Source of the DNA: UBA3824 sp017541145
GTDB taxonomy: Bacteria; Bacteroidota; Bacteroidia; Bacteroidales; UBA3824
Direction of reading: 5' to 3'
Length of the DNA: 39,017 bases
Assembly: GCA_947168365.1 (NCBI GenBank)
Contig: CAMVLO010000042.1
Coordinates: forward strand, 1 to 39,017
Below, in pieces: positions 15,427 to 24,076 of the stretch; within the stretch, counting starts at the first letter, position 1, and every line of letters begins with the position of its first letter. A model generated the notes under the pieces. The model was not told the origin of the DNA. It saw only the letters and a program-made list of their open reading frames with translations, and ran no database searches. The translations under genes were made by a program, and so were the position numbers.

Positions 15427-15608
15427 TTAAACAAGGAAAATTACAGAAAATTTTGTGCCGAAAACAAGATTTTTCATAGTGATTTTTGTAAAATTTGTGG
15501 GGAAAAGAAAGATTTTTTTTTCTTAAAAACGCAGATTTTAACAATTGAATAGTAAAAAACGAAGAGATTTGTACAGTTTATTAAACTTTTTCATGTATAT
15601 ACAAAAGA

Positions 15609-15705
15609 CAAGGGAGCTACTTAAAACGCACCGCTACAACCACTTACCCTTGCTGATTTCACTCCCTGGGGGATTCGTAGGAGCTGGTCGAATAAGACTC
15701 CCTTG
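15609..15705 (-). ncRNA. ffs: Signal recognition particle RNA (bacterial small SRP RNA, 4.5S)
   Basis: The minus-strand transcript of about 97 bases folds into one long hairpin. The ends AAGGGAG and CTCCCTT pair, followed by CTTA/TAAG and CTACGA/TTGTAG helices. At the tip is the domain IV core CCAGG ... AGCAAGG, the asymmetric and symmetric loops that bind Ffh. The apical loop reads GTGAAA rather than the common GGAA tetraloop. A consensus promoter lies directly upstream at 15712-15741. This is the RNA half of the SRP that targets membrane proteins co-translationally. The stretch 15427-15608 shows nothing else that I can name. Confidence 0.85.
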
Positions 15706-15711
15706 ACGATG

Positions 15712-15741
15712 CAAAGGTAGAAAGTTTTTTTAATATGCAAA
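15712..15741 (-). promoter_or_regulatory. SRP RNA promoter
   Basis: On the minus strand the -7 box TACCTTTG (15712-15719) and a -33 TTTG (15738-15741) are 18 bases apart. The predicted start at about 15705 coincides with the 5' end of the SRP RNA hairpin. An A-rich upstream block to about 15767 resembles the tRNA-Gly promoters. Confidence 0.7.
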
Positions 15742-15837
15742 AATTTTTGAGTGTTTTTTTATAACTATTTTCAAAAATATTTTCAAGCAAATGAAATACA
15801 ATAATTTGCAAACGAAATATTTTTTTAGAAATTTTAA

Positions 15838-15868
15838 TTTGTAAATGGAAATACTTTTATTATTTTTG
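15838..15868 (+). promoter_or_regulatory. Promoter of the DUF4199-GT2 pair
   Basis: A -33 TTTG (15838-15841) and a consensus -7 box TATTTTTG (15861-15868) are 19 bases apart. The predicted start near 15874 gives a leader of about 17 bases before the ATG at 15891. Confidence 0.6.
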
Positions 15869-15890
15869 TAAAACATTTAAAAGAGATAAA

Positions 15891-16424
15891 ATGTTGAATC
15901 CAAAAACTAATTTATTTTTAAATCAAGCCATGGTTTGGGGCGGTATCAGCGGCACGATTATTTCGATTTATATGCTGATACACAACGCTTCAGGCAATGT
16001 TAACGAAGGTTTGCAAACAACAGGATTTATACAATATATAATACTATCGTTCGGCATTTATTTCTGTCAAAGGAATTATTGCAGAAGGGTAGAATCTCAG
16101 GAAGATGCAAAATTAGGAAAACTTTTTTTGCTCGGAATTGTCTGTGGATTAGCCGCTTCGATAATCATAGCGTTATATATTTCGTATTTTATAAAAGTAA
16201 ATCCGGAAGTGGTAAACCAAGCTATGAAACAATCTCAAGAAATCTTGAAAGAAATGAAAATGTACCAGCCAGAGGAACTGGAAAGAGCAAGCGAAATTTC
16301 TAAAAAAATTTTCAGTCCGGCTTTAATTATCGGCAACACAATTGCTTATATTGTAATTTCAGCGTTTTTCTCGGCTTTCAGTACACTTTTATGCTATTTA
16401 AACAGAATTAAAAAAGCAAAATAA
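15891..16424 (+). CDS. DUF4199 family membrane protein
   Basis: A 177-residue protein with four predicted membrane helices (about residues 12-30, 45-62, 83-105 and 145-167) and a charged loop with Glu/Lys-rich helix between the third and fourth. The N-terminal GGISGTIISIYMLI and the Q-R/N-x-x-C-R motif after helix two fit the DUF4199 family, found in Bacteroidota and often encoded directly before a family 2 glycosyltransferase, exactly as here. The function is unknown. It could be an accessory subunit of that glycosyltransferase. Confidence 0.8.
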   Translation: MLNPKTNLFLNQAMVWGGISGTIISIYMLIHNASGNVNEGLQTTGFIQYIILSFGIYFCQRNYCRRVESQEDAKLGKLFLLGIVCGLAASIIIALYISYFIKVNPEVVNQAMKQSQEILKEMKMYQPEELERASEISKKIFSPALIIGNTIAYIVISAFFSAFSTLLCYLNRIKKAK

Positions 16425-16425
16425 A

Positions 16426-17367
16426 ATGGATATATCGGTAATTGTTCCGGTTTACAACGAGGACGAATCTATTCCCGAATTGAAAGATTGGATTACTAAA
16501 GTAATGGAAGCCAATCACTTCAGTTACGAAATTATAATGGTGGACGATGGCAGCACCGACAATTCTTGGGAAAAAATCGAGGAAATGAATGCCAAAGACG
16601 AACATGTTAAAGGTATAAAATTCAGAAGAAATTACGGAAAATCTGCCGCATTGAACACCGGTTTCAAGCAAGCTCAAGGCGATGTGGTAATTACAATGGA
16701 TGCGGATATGCAGGATAGTCCTGACGAAATTCCGGCTCTTTACAAAATGATTGTAGAAGACAAATACGATGTGGTATCAGGCTGGAAGAAAAAGCGTTAC
16801 GATCCAATTTCAAAAACCGTTCCGTCAAAACTTTTTAATGCTACGGCAAGATTTTTTTCGGGCATAAAACTTCATGACTTCAACTGCGGACTCAAGGCGT
16901 ACAGGAATACTGTAGTAAAGTCGATAGAAGTTTACGGCGAAATGCACCGTTACATCCCTGTTTTGGCAAAACAAGCGGGCTTTAGAAAAATTACAGAAAA
17001 AGTTGTAGAACATCGGGCAAGAAAATATGGCGTTACAAAATTCGGTATAGAACGATTTATTAACGGTTTTCTTGATTTGTTAACCGTAAATATCGTTTTG
17101 AAATTTGGTAAAAGTCCAATGCATTTCTTCGGATTGGTCGGCACACTAAGTTTCTTTATCGGTTTTGCAATTTTGGCTTATTTGAGCTTTGCTAAATTTG
17201 CGTGGAATCAATACGCGATGACCGACAGACCGCTCTTTTACTTCGGACTGCTAACAATTATCTTTGGAGCACAATTATTTCTCACAGGTTTTGTGGCAGA
17301 GCTTGTAGCAAGGTCGTCGTCGGATCGCAACACTTATATAATTGAAAAAAATATCGGAACAGATTAG
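16426..17367 (+). CDS. Family 2 glycosyltransferase, polyprenyl-phosphate type
   Basis: A 313-residue GT2 enzyme of the DPM1/GtrB type, which transfers a sugar from a nucleotide sugar to a lipid phosphate at the inner membrane face. The N-terminal GT-A domain has VIVPVYNEDESIPEL, VDDGSTDNS (Asp40, Asp41) and the metal-binding MDADMQD (Asp92, Asp94). DFNCGLKAYRN and a HR-x-R-x-YG-x-SK-like motif (HRARKYGVTKFG) are typical of the dolichol/undecaprenyl-phosphate branch. Two membrane helices lie near the C-terminus (about 232-252 and 268-290). It starts 1 base after the DUF4199 stop, so the two are translated together. The sugar donor is unknown. Confidence 0.9.
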   Translation: MDISVIVPVYNEDESIPELKDWITKVMEANHFSYEIIMVDDGSTDNSWEKIEEMNAKDEHVKGIKFRRNYGKSAALNTGFKQAQGDVVITMDADMQDSPDEIPALYKMIVEDKYDVVSGWKKKRYDPISKTVPSKLFNATARFFSGIKLHDFNCGLKAYRNTVVKSIEVYGEMHRYIPVLAKQAGFRKITEKVVEHRARKYGVTKFGIERFINGFLDLLTVNIVLKFGKSPMHFFGLVGTLSFFIGFAILAYLSFAKFAWNQYAMTDRPLFYFGLLTIIFGAQLFLTGFVAELVARSSSDRNTYIIEKNIGTD

Positions 17368-17434
17368 AATGGTATTTTTTTTGTAATAATTTTTGCACAG
17401 TAATATATTGTTAGACAATCTAAAAATCTATTAT

Positions 17435-19237
17435 ATGGAATCGCTGAACGATGAAAAATCACAAAAGTCAATAAAGGAAATCATTTTGGTATTTTCTGAT
17501 ATTGACGTAAAAATCACTGCTTTGAACGAATGTTCGGCAGAAGATTTCTTGGCATTAAACACAAATCTGAAAAAATTTTACAAGGATGCGAAAGTAATTT
17601 CGGATCAAACCGAACAGATTTACGACATCATTGCCGGAAACGAGCACGAAAAATTTTTTGAAGAATTGTTGGGATTGCAAGAATCGCTCAACAATCGTAT
17701 CAACAAACTCAAAAACAAAATTCTCAAGAGCATCAGAGGTTTGGAAAAGATGTTAACATCGTTGAATTTGGTTTTTGTTCCACTCAAAAACTTCAACCTT
17801 AACATCCTTACTCTCAACTTTTTGCTTGTAAATTTAAAACTCAATGTTGCATATTCTGACAACAAGGATATCAAACATATTACTGAAAGTATCGATCAGA
17901 TTACCAACGAAATCAACAAGCTGAAAATGATTCTGCCCAAGATTTCGGAATCTTTGCTCATGGTAAAAAATGTTACAAGACTTTCTTCGGGCAAACTTAT
18001 TGAAATTCGCAAGAAGAATATTCTTGATATTGACCGAGTTACAGGTCAGATTAACGATTCCATCATCATTTTGAAGGATAAGCAAACTATTGCTGCCCGC
18101 AAAATGCCGGAACTTACAAAACGTACCAAGAGCTACTTTGAAAGTGTCAACAAAATTATTACTAATCTTCAGTACCACGATATTATCCGTCAAAAGATGG
18201 AACATGTGCAGGCAACTCACAAAAATATCATCAAAGAGTTGTCGGCAATGGACATGACAACCAACGAAGACGGCTCAATTGATATGTCGGAAACTGCAAA
18301 ACAGTTCCTTCAAATCAGAGATATCGCAGGTGTACAAGTTGCGCAACTTATCAACACCAACAAAGAATATCAAAAAGCTTTCGCTGTGATAATGAGGAAG
18401 TTCTGGGATATCAGCGAAGATATGGGCGTAATTGCACAGCTTTGCAACGAATTTGTTGGCAGCAACGATCTTACCGACAGTTATTACAAAGATGTTCAAG
18501 ACCGATTGAAAGGTACAACCACTGTTTTGAAACGTTTGATTGATGCAAATGAGGATTTCGGTACTGAAATTGATACTATCAGCGACACAATCGACGAAAA
18601 GAATGATAGAATTGATGAAATAAAAACTGTACACGCAAATATCGAAGCTCAAATCACAGAAATCATTAATTCAATTACTTCCGAAGATAATGATGCCGGA
18701 TTGAAACGTATCACCAACGAAGTAAAACAGATTATCACCACTATTTCAGAAAACTTGGACGACGTAATTTTGTTTTTCCAACAAGCTCAGAATATCAGCA
18801 AGAAACTTCAGGAAATCAATCATGAAGATTCAGGCGACCAAATTTCTGAAAACCTCAAAGAATTGTCAAACAAAATTACTCAGTTGCTCGCATCTATCGA
18901 GGATCACAACGAAAAGATTGAAGTGATTTTAACTAACAATTCAAAACTTAGTTTGAACCTCAGCAGCGAAATCAAATCGTCGGTAGAACAAGTAAAATAC
19001 TACGATTTCTTTGAAAAAATCATGCTCGAAATTGTTACTCAGCTTAACAATATTTACTCTAAACTTGATAACAATACTTTGAACATGATTAAACACAACA
19101 AGGCAGAAAACCTCAAGAGTTTGGAAGAAAGATACACAATGGAAAGTGAACGTATTATTCACAATCAAGTGATTAACGACAGCTCTGACTACACTGCCGG
19201 AAGTATGGACGATGACAACGACGTAGAATTCTTTTAG
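17435..19237 (+). CDS. Cytoplasmic helical coiled-coil protein with CheZ-like motif (chemotaxis-associated?)
   Basis: A 600-residue protein with no signal peptide or membrane segment, almost entirely helical and rich in Ile, Asn, Lys and Glu with heptad-like spacing, as in the cytoplasmic part of chemoreceptors. It carries LQYHDIIRQKMEHV, in which Asp249-x3-Gln253 has the spacing of the CheZ active site (QDLTGQ). A similar but altered copy, KYYDFFEKIMLEIV (Tyr523-Asp524), lies near the C-terminus before a short acidic tail ending DDDNDVEFF. No receptor hairpin tip or methylation motif is obvious. A longer TTG start at 17393 overlaps a possible -7 box and is rejected for the ATG at 17435. It could be a CheY-phosphate phosphatase, a soluble receptor or an unrelated scaffold. 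Confidence 0.65.
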   Translation: MESLNDEKSQKSIKEIILVFSDIDVKITALNECSAEDFLALNTNLKKFYKDAKVISDQTEQIYDIIAGNEHEKFFEELLGLQESLNNRINKLKNKILKSIRGLEKMLTSLNLVFVPLKNFNLNILTLNFLLVNLKLNVAYSDNKDIKHITESIDQITNEINKLKMILPKISESLLMVKNVTRLSSGKLIEIRKKNILDIDRVTGQINDSIIILKDKQTIAARKMPELTKRTKSYFESVNKIITNLQYHDIIRQKMEHVQATHKNIIKELSAMDMTTNEDGSIDMSETAKQFLQIRDIAGVQVAQLINTNKEYQKAFAVIMRKFWDISEDMGVIAQLCNEFVGSNDLTDSYYKDVQDRLKGTTTVLKRLIDANEDFGTEIDTISDTIDEKNDRIDEIKTVHANIEAQITEIINSITSEDNDAGLKRITNEVKQIITTISENLDDVILFFQQAQNISKKLQEINHEDSGDQISENLKELSNKITQLLASIEDHNEKIEVILTNNSKLSLNLSSEIKSSVEQVKYYDFFEKIMLEIVTQLNNIYSKLDNNTLNMIKHNKAENLKSLEERYTMESERIIHNQVINDSSDYTAGSMDDDNDVEFF

Positions 19238-19262
19238 TCGTGTTAAGAGAAAAAATAATTAT

Positions 19263-19299
19263 AAAAAAGGCTGCAAAAAATATTTTTGCAGCCTTTTTT
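19263..19299 (+). terminator. Bidirectional rho-independent terminator
   Basis: AAAAAAGGCTGCAAAAA (19263-19279) pairs perfectly with TTTTTGCAGCCTTTTTT (19283-19299) over 17 bases with a 3-base loop. A- and T-runs flank the GC core on both sides, so it can serve both the helical protein gene and the convergent outer-membrane protein gene. Confidence 0.9.
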
Positions 19300-19325
19300 A
19301 TATTTGCTTATATTGTTGACATCTC

Positions 19326-19922
19326 TTAGAATTGTATACTTACACGAACAATCGGATTACTGTAAACATTGTAATTCAACTCGTTGGTATTATTAATATT
19401 CCAAAGCAGCATAAAATTTACATTTACACGATCGGAAATTACACGTCTGTAACCTGCACCAACCAAAATCGGCATATCCCACATCCTTTGAGCATCCGAA
19501 CCGTTCCAATTATAATAATTTTCAAAGTTAAGATACTGAGCCTCAGCATGAATTACCAGAAAATCAAGCGGGAAAGCTTCTGCATAAATACCTCCACCGT
19601 AAATGCTGCGACTAATATCTGACATCATGGCATATTTATATTTGTAATACTCGTAAGTAAAAATAAGTCCGGCATTAAAATAATTATTGAATCGATAACC
19701 AATTATCGGATTTATTTCCACGTAACTCACTGAATTGTCGCCAAATCCCAATCCGAAACCAACGTTACCGCCAAATGTAAAATGATCCAAAAACCATTGC
19801 GTACGCGATGAGCGATGATTATTATTTTGATTGTTGTTTTCAAAATCTTCGTACTGAGCCGAAACCGTTCCAAATGAAAATATCAAGAAAACAAAGGTAT
19901 AAATAAACTTATTAAATTTCAT
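19326..19922 (-). CDS. Outer-membrane beta-barrel protein
   Basis: A 198-residue protein with a signal peptide (FIYTFVFLIFSFGTVSAQ) and an Asn-rich linker (NNNQNNNHRSS). The remainder is a series of amphipathic strands rich in Tyr, Phe and Gly (FTFGGNVGFGLGFGD, VEINPIIGYRFNNYFNAGLIF), ending in a C-terminal Phe as is usual for outer-membrane barrels. About eight strands fit the length, as in OmpA/OmpX-like porin-fold proteins. The function is unknown. A minus-strand -7 box TAACTTTG lies at 19948-19955. Confidence 0.8.
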   Translation of the reverse strand: MKFNKFIYTFVFLIFSFGTVSAQYEDFENNNQNNNHRSSRTQWFLDHFTFGGNVGFGLGFGDNSVSYVEINPIIGYRFNNYFNAGLIFTYEYYKYKYAMMSDISRSIYGGGIYAEAFPLDFLVIHAEAQYLNFENYYNWNGSDAQRMWDMPILVGAGYRRVISDRVNVNFMLLWNINNTNELNYNVYSNPIVRVSIQF

Positions 19923-19947
19923 AGCTTTATATATTTAAGAATTTACG

Positions 19948-19955
19948 CAAAGTTA
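19948..19955 (-). promoter_or_regulatory. -7 box of the outer-membrane protein gene
   Basis: Minus-strand TAACTTTG, a perfect TAnnTTTG match about 26 bases before the ATG at 19922. No -33 TTTG is seen at the usual distance. Confidence 0.45.
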
Positions 19956-19997
19956 TATATTTTATTGAAAAATTTAATAAACTGCACATAATTTTTG

Positions 19998-20005
19998 TAT
20001 CTTTG
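19998..20005 (+). promoter_or_regulatory. -7 box of the gldF operon
   Basis: TATCTTTG, a perfect TAnnTTTG match 32 bases before the gldF ATG. A -33 TTTG at the usual distance is not evident. It forms a divergent pair with the -7 box at 19948-19955. Confidence 0.5.
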
Positions 20006-20037
20006 CAGAGTTATTACAGAAAAAACGTTACGAAAAA

Positions 20038-20793
20038 ATGTTATCATTATTGAAAAAAGAATTATCATCGTTTTTCAGTTCACTTACAGGTTACATCGTA
20101 ATTTTTGTATTCTTACTGATTAACGGATTGATACTGTGGGTTTTCAGAGAAAATTTAAATATCATAGACAGCGGATTCGCTTATCTTGACCCACTGTTTG
20201 AAATTTCGCCATGGGTATTTCTGTTTCTTGTACCGGCAATCACAATGAGGATGATTTCCGAAGAAAAAAAGCAAGGAACAATCGACGTATTGTACACTCA
20301 ACCTTTAACAGATTTTCAAATTGTATTGGCAAAATATTTAGCAGGATTAATATTAATCTTGATTTCTATACTTCCAACCTTGATTTATGTATACAGCGTA
20401 AGCAATTTATCAATCACCGGCGGAACTACAGAAACCGGCGCAGAACTCGCAGGTTTGGATTTTGGTGAAACGGTTGGAGCTTATACCGGACTATTTTTCT
20501 TAGCCGCAGTTTACTGTGCTATAGGACTTTGGGCTTCGTCGTTGACTGAAAATCAAATTGTAGCATTTCTTTTGGCAGTCGGCTTATGCTTTTTTATGTA
20601 CTTGGGATTTGACGCACTTAGCGGATTTCTTGGAAAGTATGGTTTAATAATTTCAAATGCAGGAATCGACGCTCATTACAGATCTATTTCAAGAGGTGTA
20701 ATTGATACAAGAGATATCATATATTTCTTGTCAGCAATAACATTATTCCTGATTTTGGCAAAATATAAATTGCAATCCCGTAACTGGAAATAA
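20038..20793 (+). CDS. gldF: GldF-like ABC-2 transporter permease
   Basis: The membrane subunit of the GldAFG-type ABC transporter, which in Flavobacterium is linked to gliding motility but is kept in many non-gliding Bacteroidota. The 251-residue protein has six membrane helices. Typical motifs are LLKKELSSFFSS at the start, the cytoplasmic loop MRMISEEKKQGTIDVLYTQPL before TM3, and the C-terminal SRGVIDTRDIIYF. It lies 5 bases before gldG. The ATPase gene gldA is not in the window. Confidence 0.88.
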   Translation: MLSLLKKELSSFFSSLTGYIVIFVFLLINGLILWVFRENLNIIDSGFAYLDPLFEISPWVFLFLVPAITMRMISEEKKQGTIDVLYTQPLTDFQIVLAKYLAGLILILISILPTLIYVYSVSNLSITGGTTETGAELAGLDFGETVGAYTGLFFLAAVYCAIGLWASSLTENQIVAFLLAVGLCFFMYLGFDALSGFLGKYGLIISNAGIDAHYRSISRGVIDTRDIIYFLSAITLFLILAKYKLQSRNWK

Positions 20794-20798
20794 AAATT

Positions 20799-22556
20799 AT
20801 GAACAACAAAACTCAGATAAAAAAGAAAAGTTTGCAACTGCTGATTATTTCGATAATTGCAATTGTAGTAATAAATATAATTTCAAGTAAAGTGTTCATT
20901 CGCTGGGACTTAACCAACGACAAACATTTTTCGCTTACAAGTTTTACCAAAAATTATTTACAAGAACTGAAAGGTTCTGTAATGGTGAGAGTATATCTTG
21001 ACGGCGATGAATTGCCGGTTTCGTTTCGTAGAATGAAAGACGAAATTAAAAACAAACTTGAAGAATTCAAAATTTACGGTGGTGACAAAATTGATTATAT
21101 TTTTATAAATCCGACCGAAAGCAACAACAAAGATGTAAGATACGGAATTTATAAACAGTTGGCTGACTTGAATTTAAAACCGGTTGAGATTGACAATCAA
21201 ACACAAGAACAGTCAACCAAAACAATGATATTTCCCTGTGCTGTAGTTACTTACACATTGGAAGGCAAAACCGGAAACGACAATCACGATACAACATTGT
21301 TTAGAGAAATCGGTTTGAACCTTCTGAAAGCAGATCCCAAATTGGCAGCCGGAGACGAACAAAATATTTTCAATTCGGTGGAAACACTTGAATACGAGAT
21401 AATTAACGCGATTTACAGATTATCACAAATCGAAAAACCACAAATCGCATTCGTGGAAGGTCACGGCGAAGCAGACGAACTCAGTTTGGTTGATATTTGT
21501 ACGGAATTATCTGACTATTACGATGTTAGACGAGGTCCAATTAATGGTAAAGTAGGAGTTTTGGACAATTTTAAAGCAATTGTGATTGCAAAACCGACCA
21601 AAACATTCAGCGAGGAAGACAAATTTGTAATTGACCAATATATCATGAACGGCGGCAACGTCCTTTGGCTCGTGGACGCTACAACGGCATCGATGGACAG
21701 TTTACAAAACAGCAGCATAGAAGCAGTTTTGCCGCTGGATTTGAATATCAATGACATGCTTTTTACTTACGGTGTAAGGCTTAACGGCAACATCATCAGA
21801 GACTTACAATGCGGACCAATCGGATTGGCAGTAAACGGTCCAAACAATCAACCGCAAATCAAATTGTTTCCGTGGGAGTATTACCCTGTAGTTTTGAGCC
21901 ACAGAAAAAATCCGATTACAAAGCATCTTAATTATTTAATTTGTCATTTTTGCGGTACAATAGATACAGTTGGAACTAACAAACCGATTGACAAAACAAT
22001 CTTGCTTCAATCCGGAAAGTATAGCAAAGTTAACAATGCGCCATGTACAATTTCGTTTGAAACAATAGGTCAACGTCAAGATCCGAACGATTATCATCAA
22101 CCGGATCAAACATTAGCTGTACTTTTGGAAGGAAATTTTGAATCGGTTTATCAAGAACGAAGAGGAAAAACAATCAACAGAACTTACTATGAAACAAAGA
22201 GTTCCGTTAAACCGTCGAAACAAATTGTAGTATCAGACGGCGATGTAATTATCAATGATATTTCCCCCAAAGGCGAACCGTTTCCTCTTGGTTTCGACAG
22301 AAATTCGCAAAACACATTCAAAGGCAACAAAGAATTTATAATCAATGCCATAAATTATCTTACGGGAAACGAAGATTTGTTAACAATTAGACTTAAAGAA
22401 ATGAAAGTCAGGATTTTAGACAAACAAAGAGCACAACAGGAACGCGGATTTTGGTCGTTCTTAAACGTTGTAGTTCCATTGTTGATAATCTCAATTTTTG
22501 GAGGTATTGTTTTTATAATTCGTAAGAAAAAATATTCTGCACCAAAACAAAAATGA
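20799..22556 (+). CDS. gldG: GldG-like ABC transporter accessory protein
   Basis: A 585-residue protein with one N-terminal and one C-terminal membrane helix (about 12-32 and 553-573) that place a large periplasmic domain between them. The start has RWDLTNDKHFSLTSFTKNYL, typical of GldG, followed by VRVYLDGDELPVSFRRMKDE and the ABC-type uncharacterised transport domain IAFVEGHGEADE and GGNVLWLVDATTASMDSL. It overlaps the next gene by 4 bases (ATGA at 22553-22556), a sign of translational coupling. Confidence 0.88.
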   Translation: MNNKTQIKKKSLQLLIISIIAIVVINIISSKVFIRWDLTNDKHFSLTSFTKNYLQELKGSVMVRVYLDGDELPVSFRRMKDEIKNKLEEFKIYGGDKIDYIFINPTESNNKDVRYGIYKQLADLNLKPVEIDNQTQEQSTKTMIFPCAVVTYTLEGKTGNDNHDTTLFREIGLNLLKADPKLAAGDEQNIFNSVETLEYEIINAIYRLSQIEKPQIAFVEGHGEADELSLVDICTELSDYYDVRRGPINGKVGVLDNFKAIVIAKPTKTFSEEDKFVIDQYIMNGGNVLWLVDATTASMDSLQNSSIEAVLPLDLNINDMLFTYGVRLNGNIIRDLQCGPIGLAVNGPNNQPQIKLFPWEYYPVVLSHRKNPITKHLNYLICHFCGTIDTVGTNKPIDKTILLQSGKYSKVNNAPCTISFETIGQRQDPNDYHQPDQTLAVLLEGNFESVYQERRGKTINRTYYETKSSVKPSKQIVVSDGDVIINDISPKGEPFPLGFDRNSQNTFKGNKEFIINAINYLTGNEDLLTIRLKEMKVRILDKQRAQQERGFWSFLNVVVPLLIISIFGGIVFIIRKKKYSAPKQK

Positions 22557-23434
22557 AAAAAATTTATCTTTTAATTTTTTCGTTGACATCAATATTTGCA
22601 TCTTGCACTGACGACACAGATTTTTCAACGCAAGAAGCTGATTGTGAAGTAATTGAAATTCAAAATAACAATAAAATAGTCACACTTGAAAAAGACACAG
22701 CTTGGTATTTGAGCGAAAACGGCGAAAAACAATTTTATTGTGACAAATTCAAGATTTATGCGTTCTTCAATGTGTTGAGAGACATCACTTTACAAGGATT
22801 AAGCAAAGCCGATAAAAATTCGGACTTCAAATATATAATAACTGTAAAAACCAAAAGCGGAAGAACAACCAAAACCATTAAATTTGAGCCGATTAGCAAC
22901 ACACCTCAGATGATTGCAAGTTGCAACGGCGGCAAATGCTATGTAGTTGCAATTCCGGGTTTGAAAGAAAGTCCAACAGCAAGTATGTCAGCAGAAAAAG
23001 ACTATTGGAAAAATCTTTCACTTTTGGAAATTTTACCGGAAAATATTTCTGCATTGAAAATTATAAATTATATAGATTCTACAGAAAGTTTCGCCATTCA
23101 TACGCAAGGCAACAATTTTGAAGTAAAAAATTGTAAAAACGAGATAATTGAAATTGAACAAACAAATATTCGTCAATATTTAGGCTCAATTTCAGGAACT
23201 TACAGAGCCAAAGAATATTTACAAAAATTGGATTTGCCGGAAAAATCAAAAATTTACGATTTTGAAGTTACGTCAAAATTGGGAATCACAACAAAAATAA
23301 GTTTCTACAAAAAACTTGATTCAAACGGAAAACCGGATTTCAATTTGATGTATTTCTCTGACGAAAAAGCGTTTGGAACTGCAAAATATTTTGATTTTGA
23401 AAAAATTCTTATTGACTTGAAAAGACTGAAATAA
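22553..23434 (+). CDS. Lipoprotein of the gldFG operon, DUF4340-like
   Basis: A 293-residue protein with a lipoprotein signal ending in IFASC (Cys18). The mature protein has mixed beta-strand segments without a recognised catalytic motif. Proteins with DUF4340 domains often follow GldG-like genes in other phyla. The repeated strand pattern (VTLEKDTAWYL, KIYDFEVTSKLGITTKISFY) is compatible with that, but I cannot confirm it by eye. The 4-base overlap with gldG suggests that it works with the GldFG complex at the outer face of the membrane. Confidence 0.65.
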   Translation: MKKIYLLIFSLTSIFASCTDDTDFSTQEADCEVIEIQNNNKIVTLEKDTAWYLSENGEKQFYCDKFKIYAFFNVLRDITLQGLSKADKNSDFKYIITVKTKSGRTTKTIKFEPISNTPQMIASCNGGKCYVVAIPGLKESPTASMSAEKDYWKNLSLLEILPENISALKIINYIDSTESFAIHTQGNNFEVKNCKNEIIEIEQTNIRQYLGSISGTYRAKEYLQKLDLPEKSKIYDFEVTSKLGITTKISFYKKLDSNGKPDFNLMYFSDEKAFGTAKYFDFEKILIDLKRLK

Positions 23435-23471
23435 TTTTGTATTTTGGCAACATAATTTCAAAATAGGAAAA

Positions 23472-24074
23472 ATGAAGTCAACAATAAAATTTACGATATT
23501 ATTTTTGATTCTACTGGTAACTACAAGATGTCAAAATCCAAACAAACAATCAGTACAATATTCTGACATCATAGCTGTAACACAAAGAGTATCAAAACTT
23601 TATACTGCGGAAGTAATAGTAAGCAAAGAAGTTTTCATGTCATCGGAATTAGTTGCGAAAATAATTGGTAATCAATACAATATCGGAGAAAAATCAATAC
23701 TTTTGCCTTACAAAATAAAAGTAAAAGCATATATTGATTTTAATAAAGTTGGAAAAGATAATTTTCAAGTATACACAAATCAAATAGAAGTTAACCTTCC
23801 GAGCCCGGAAATTGAAATTACAAGTATAGAATTGGATTTCGACAACATCAAACGAAATGTATCTTGGTACAGAAAAGACTTTTCGTCCAAAGAGATCGAC
23901 AGCCTCTCAAAATATGCGTTGAAAGGTTTGCAATGGTCTGATAATGAAACATTTTCGTTGATGCAAGAAGCTGAAATTAATGCAAAAAGAACAATCACAA
24001 AAATTCTGACCGACAAAGGTTGGAACGAAGATAATATTGAAATTATTTTTGACAAAAATTACATACTAAACTAA
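23472..24074 (+). CDS. DUF4230 domain lipoprotein
   Basis: A 200-residue protein with a signal ending in VTTRC (Cys20), probably lipidated. The mature part carries the DUF4230 pattern: an early beta-strand region, KVKAYIDFNKVGKDNF, a central VNLPSPEIEITSIELD strand pair, then a C-terminal helix with AEINAKRTITKIL. The family is widespread in Bacteroidota and Firmicutes with no known function. It starts 37 bases after the lipoprotein gene and ends 2 bases before a second DUF4230 gene. Confidence 0.75.
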   Translation: MKSTIKFTILFLILLVTTRCQNPNKQSVQYSDIIAVTQRVSKLYTAEVIVSKEVFMSSELVAKIIGNQYNIGEKSILLPYKIKVKAYIDFNKVGKDNFQVYTNQIEVNLPSPEIEITSIELDFDNIKRNVSWYRKDFSSKEIDSLSKYALKGLQWSDNETFSLMQEAEINAKRTITKILTDKGWNEDNIEIIFDKNYILN

Positions 24075-24076
24075 CT

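Noticed and set aside
15574..15600. A small palindrome (GTTTATTAAAC) after the SRP RNA as its terminator.
   Set aside because: The stem is only about five base pairs of A/T and no T-run follows on the minus strand, so a terminator cannot be claimed.
17393..17434. A 14-residue N-terminal extension of the helical protein from a TTG codon.
   Set aside because: The TTG lies in a possible -7 box (TTTTGC) and the ATG at 17435 gives a normal leader.
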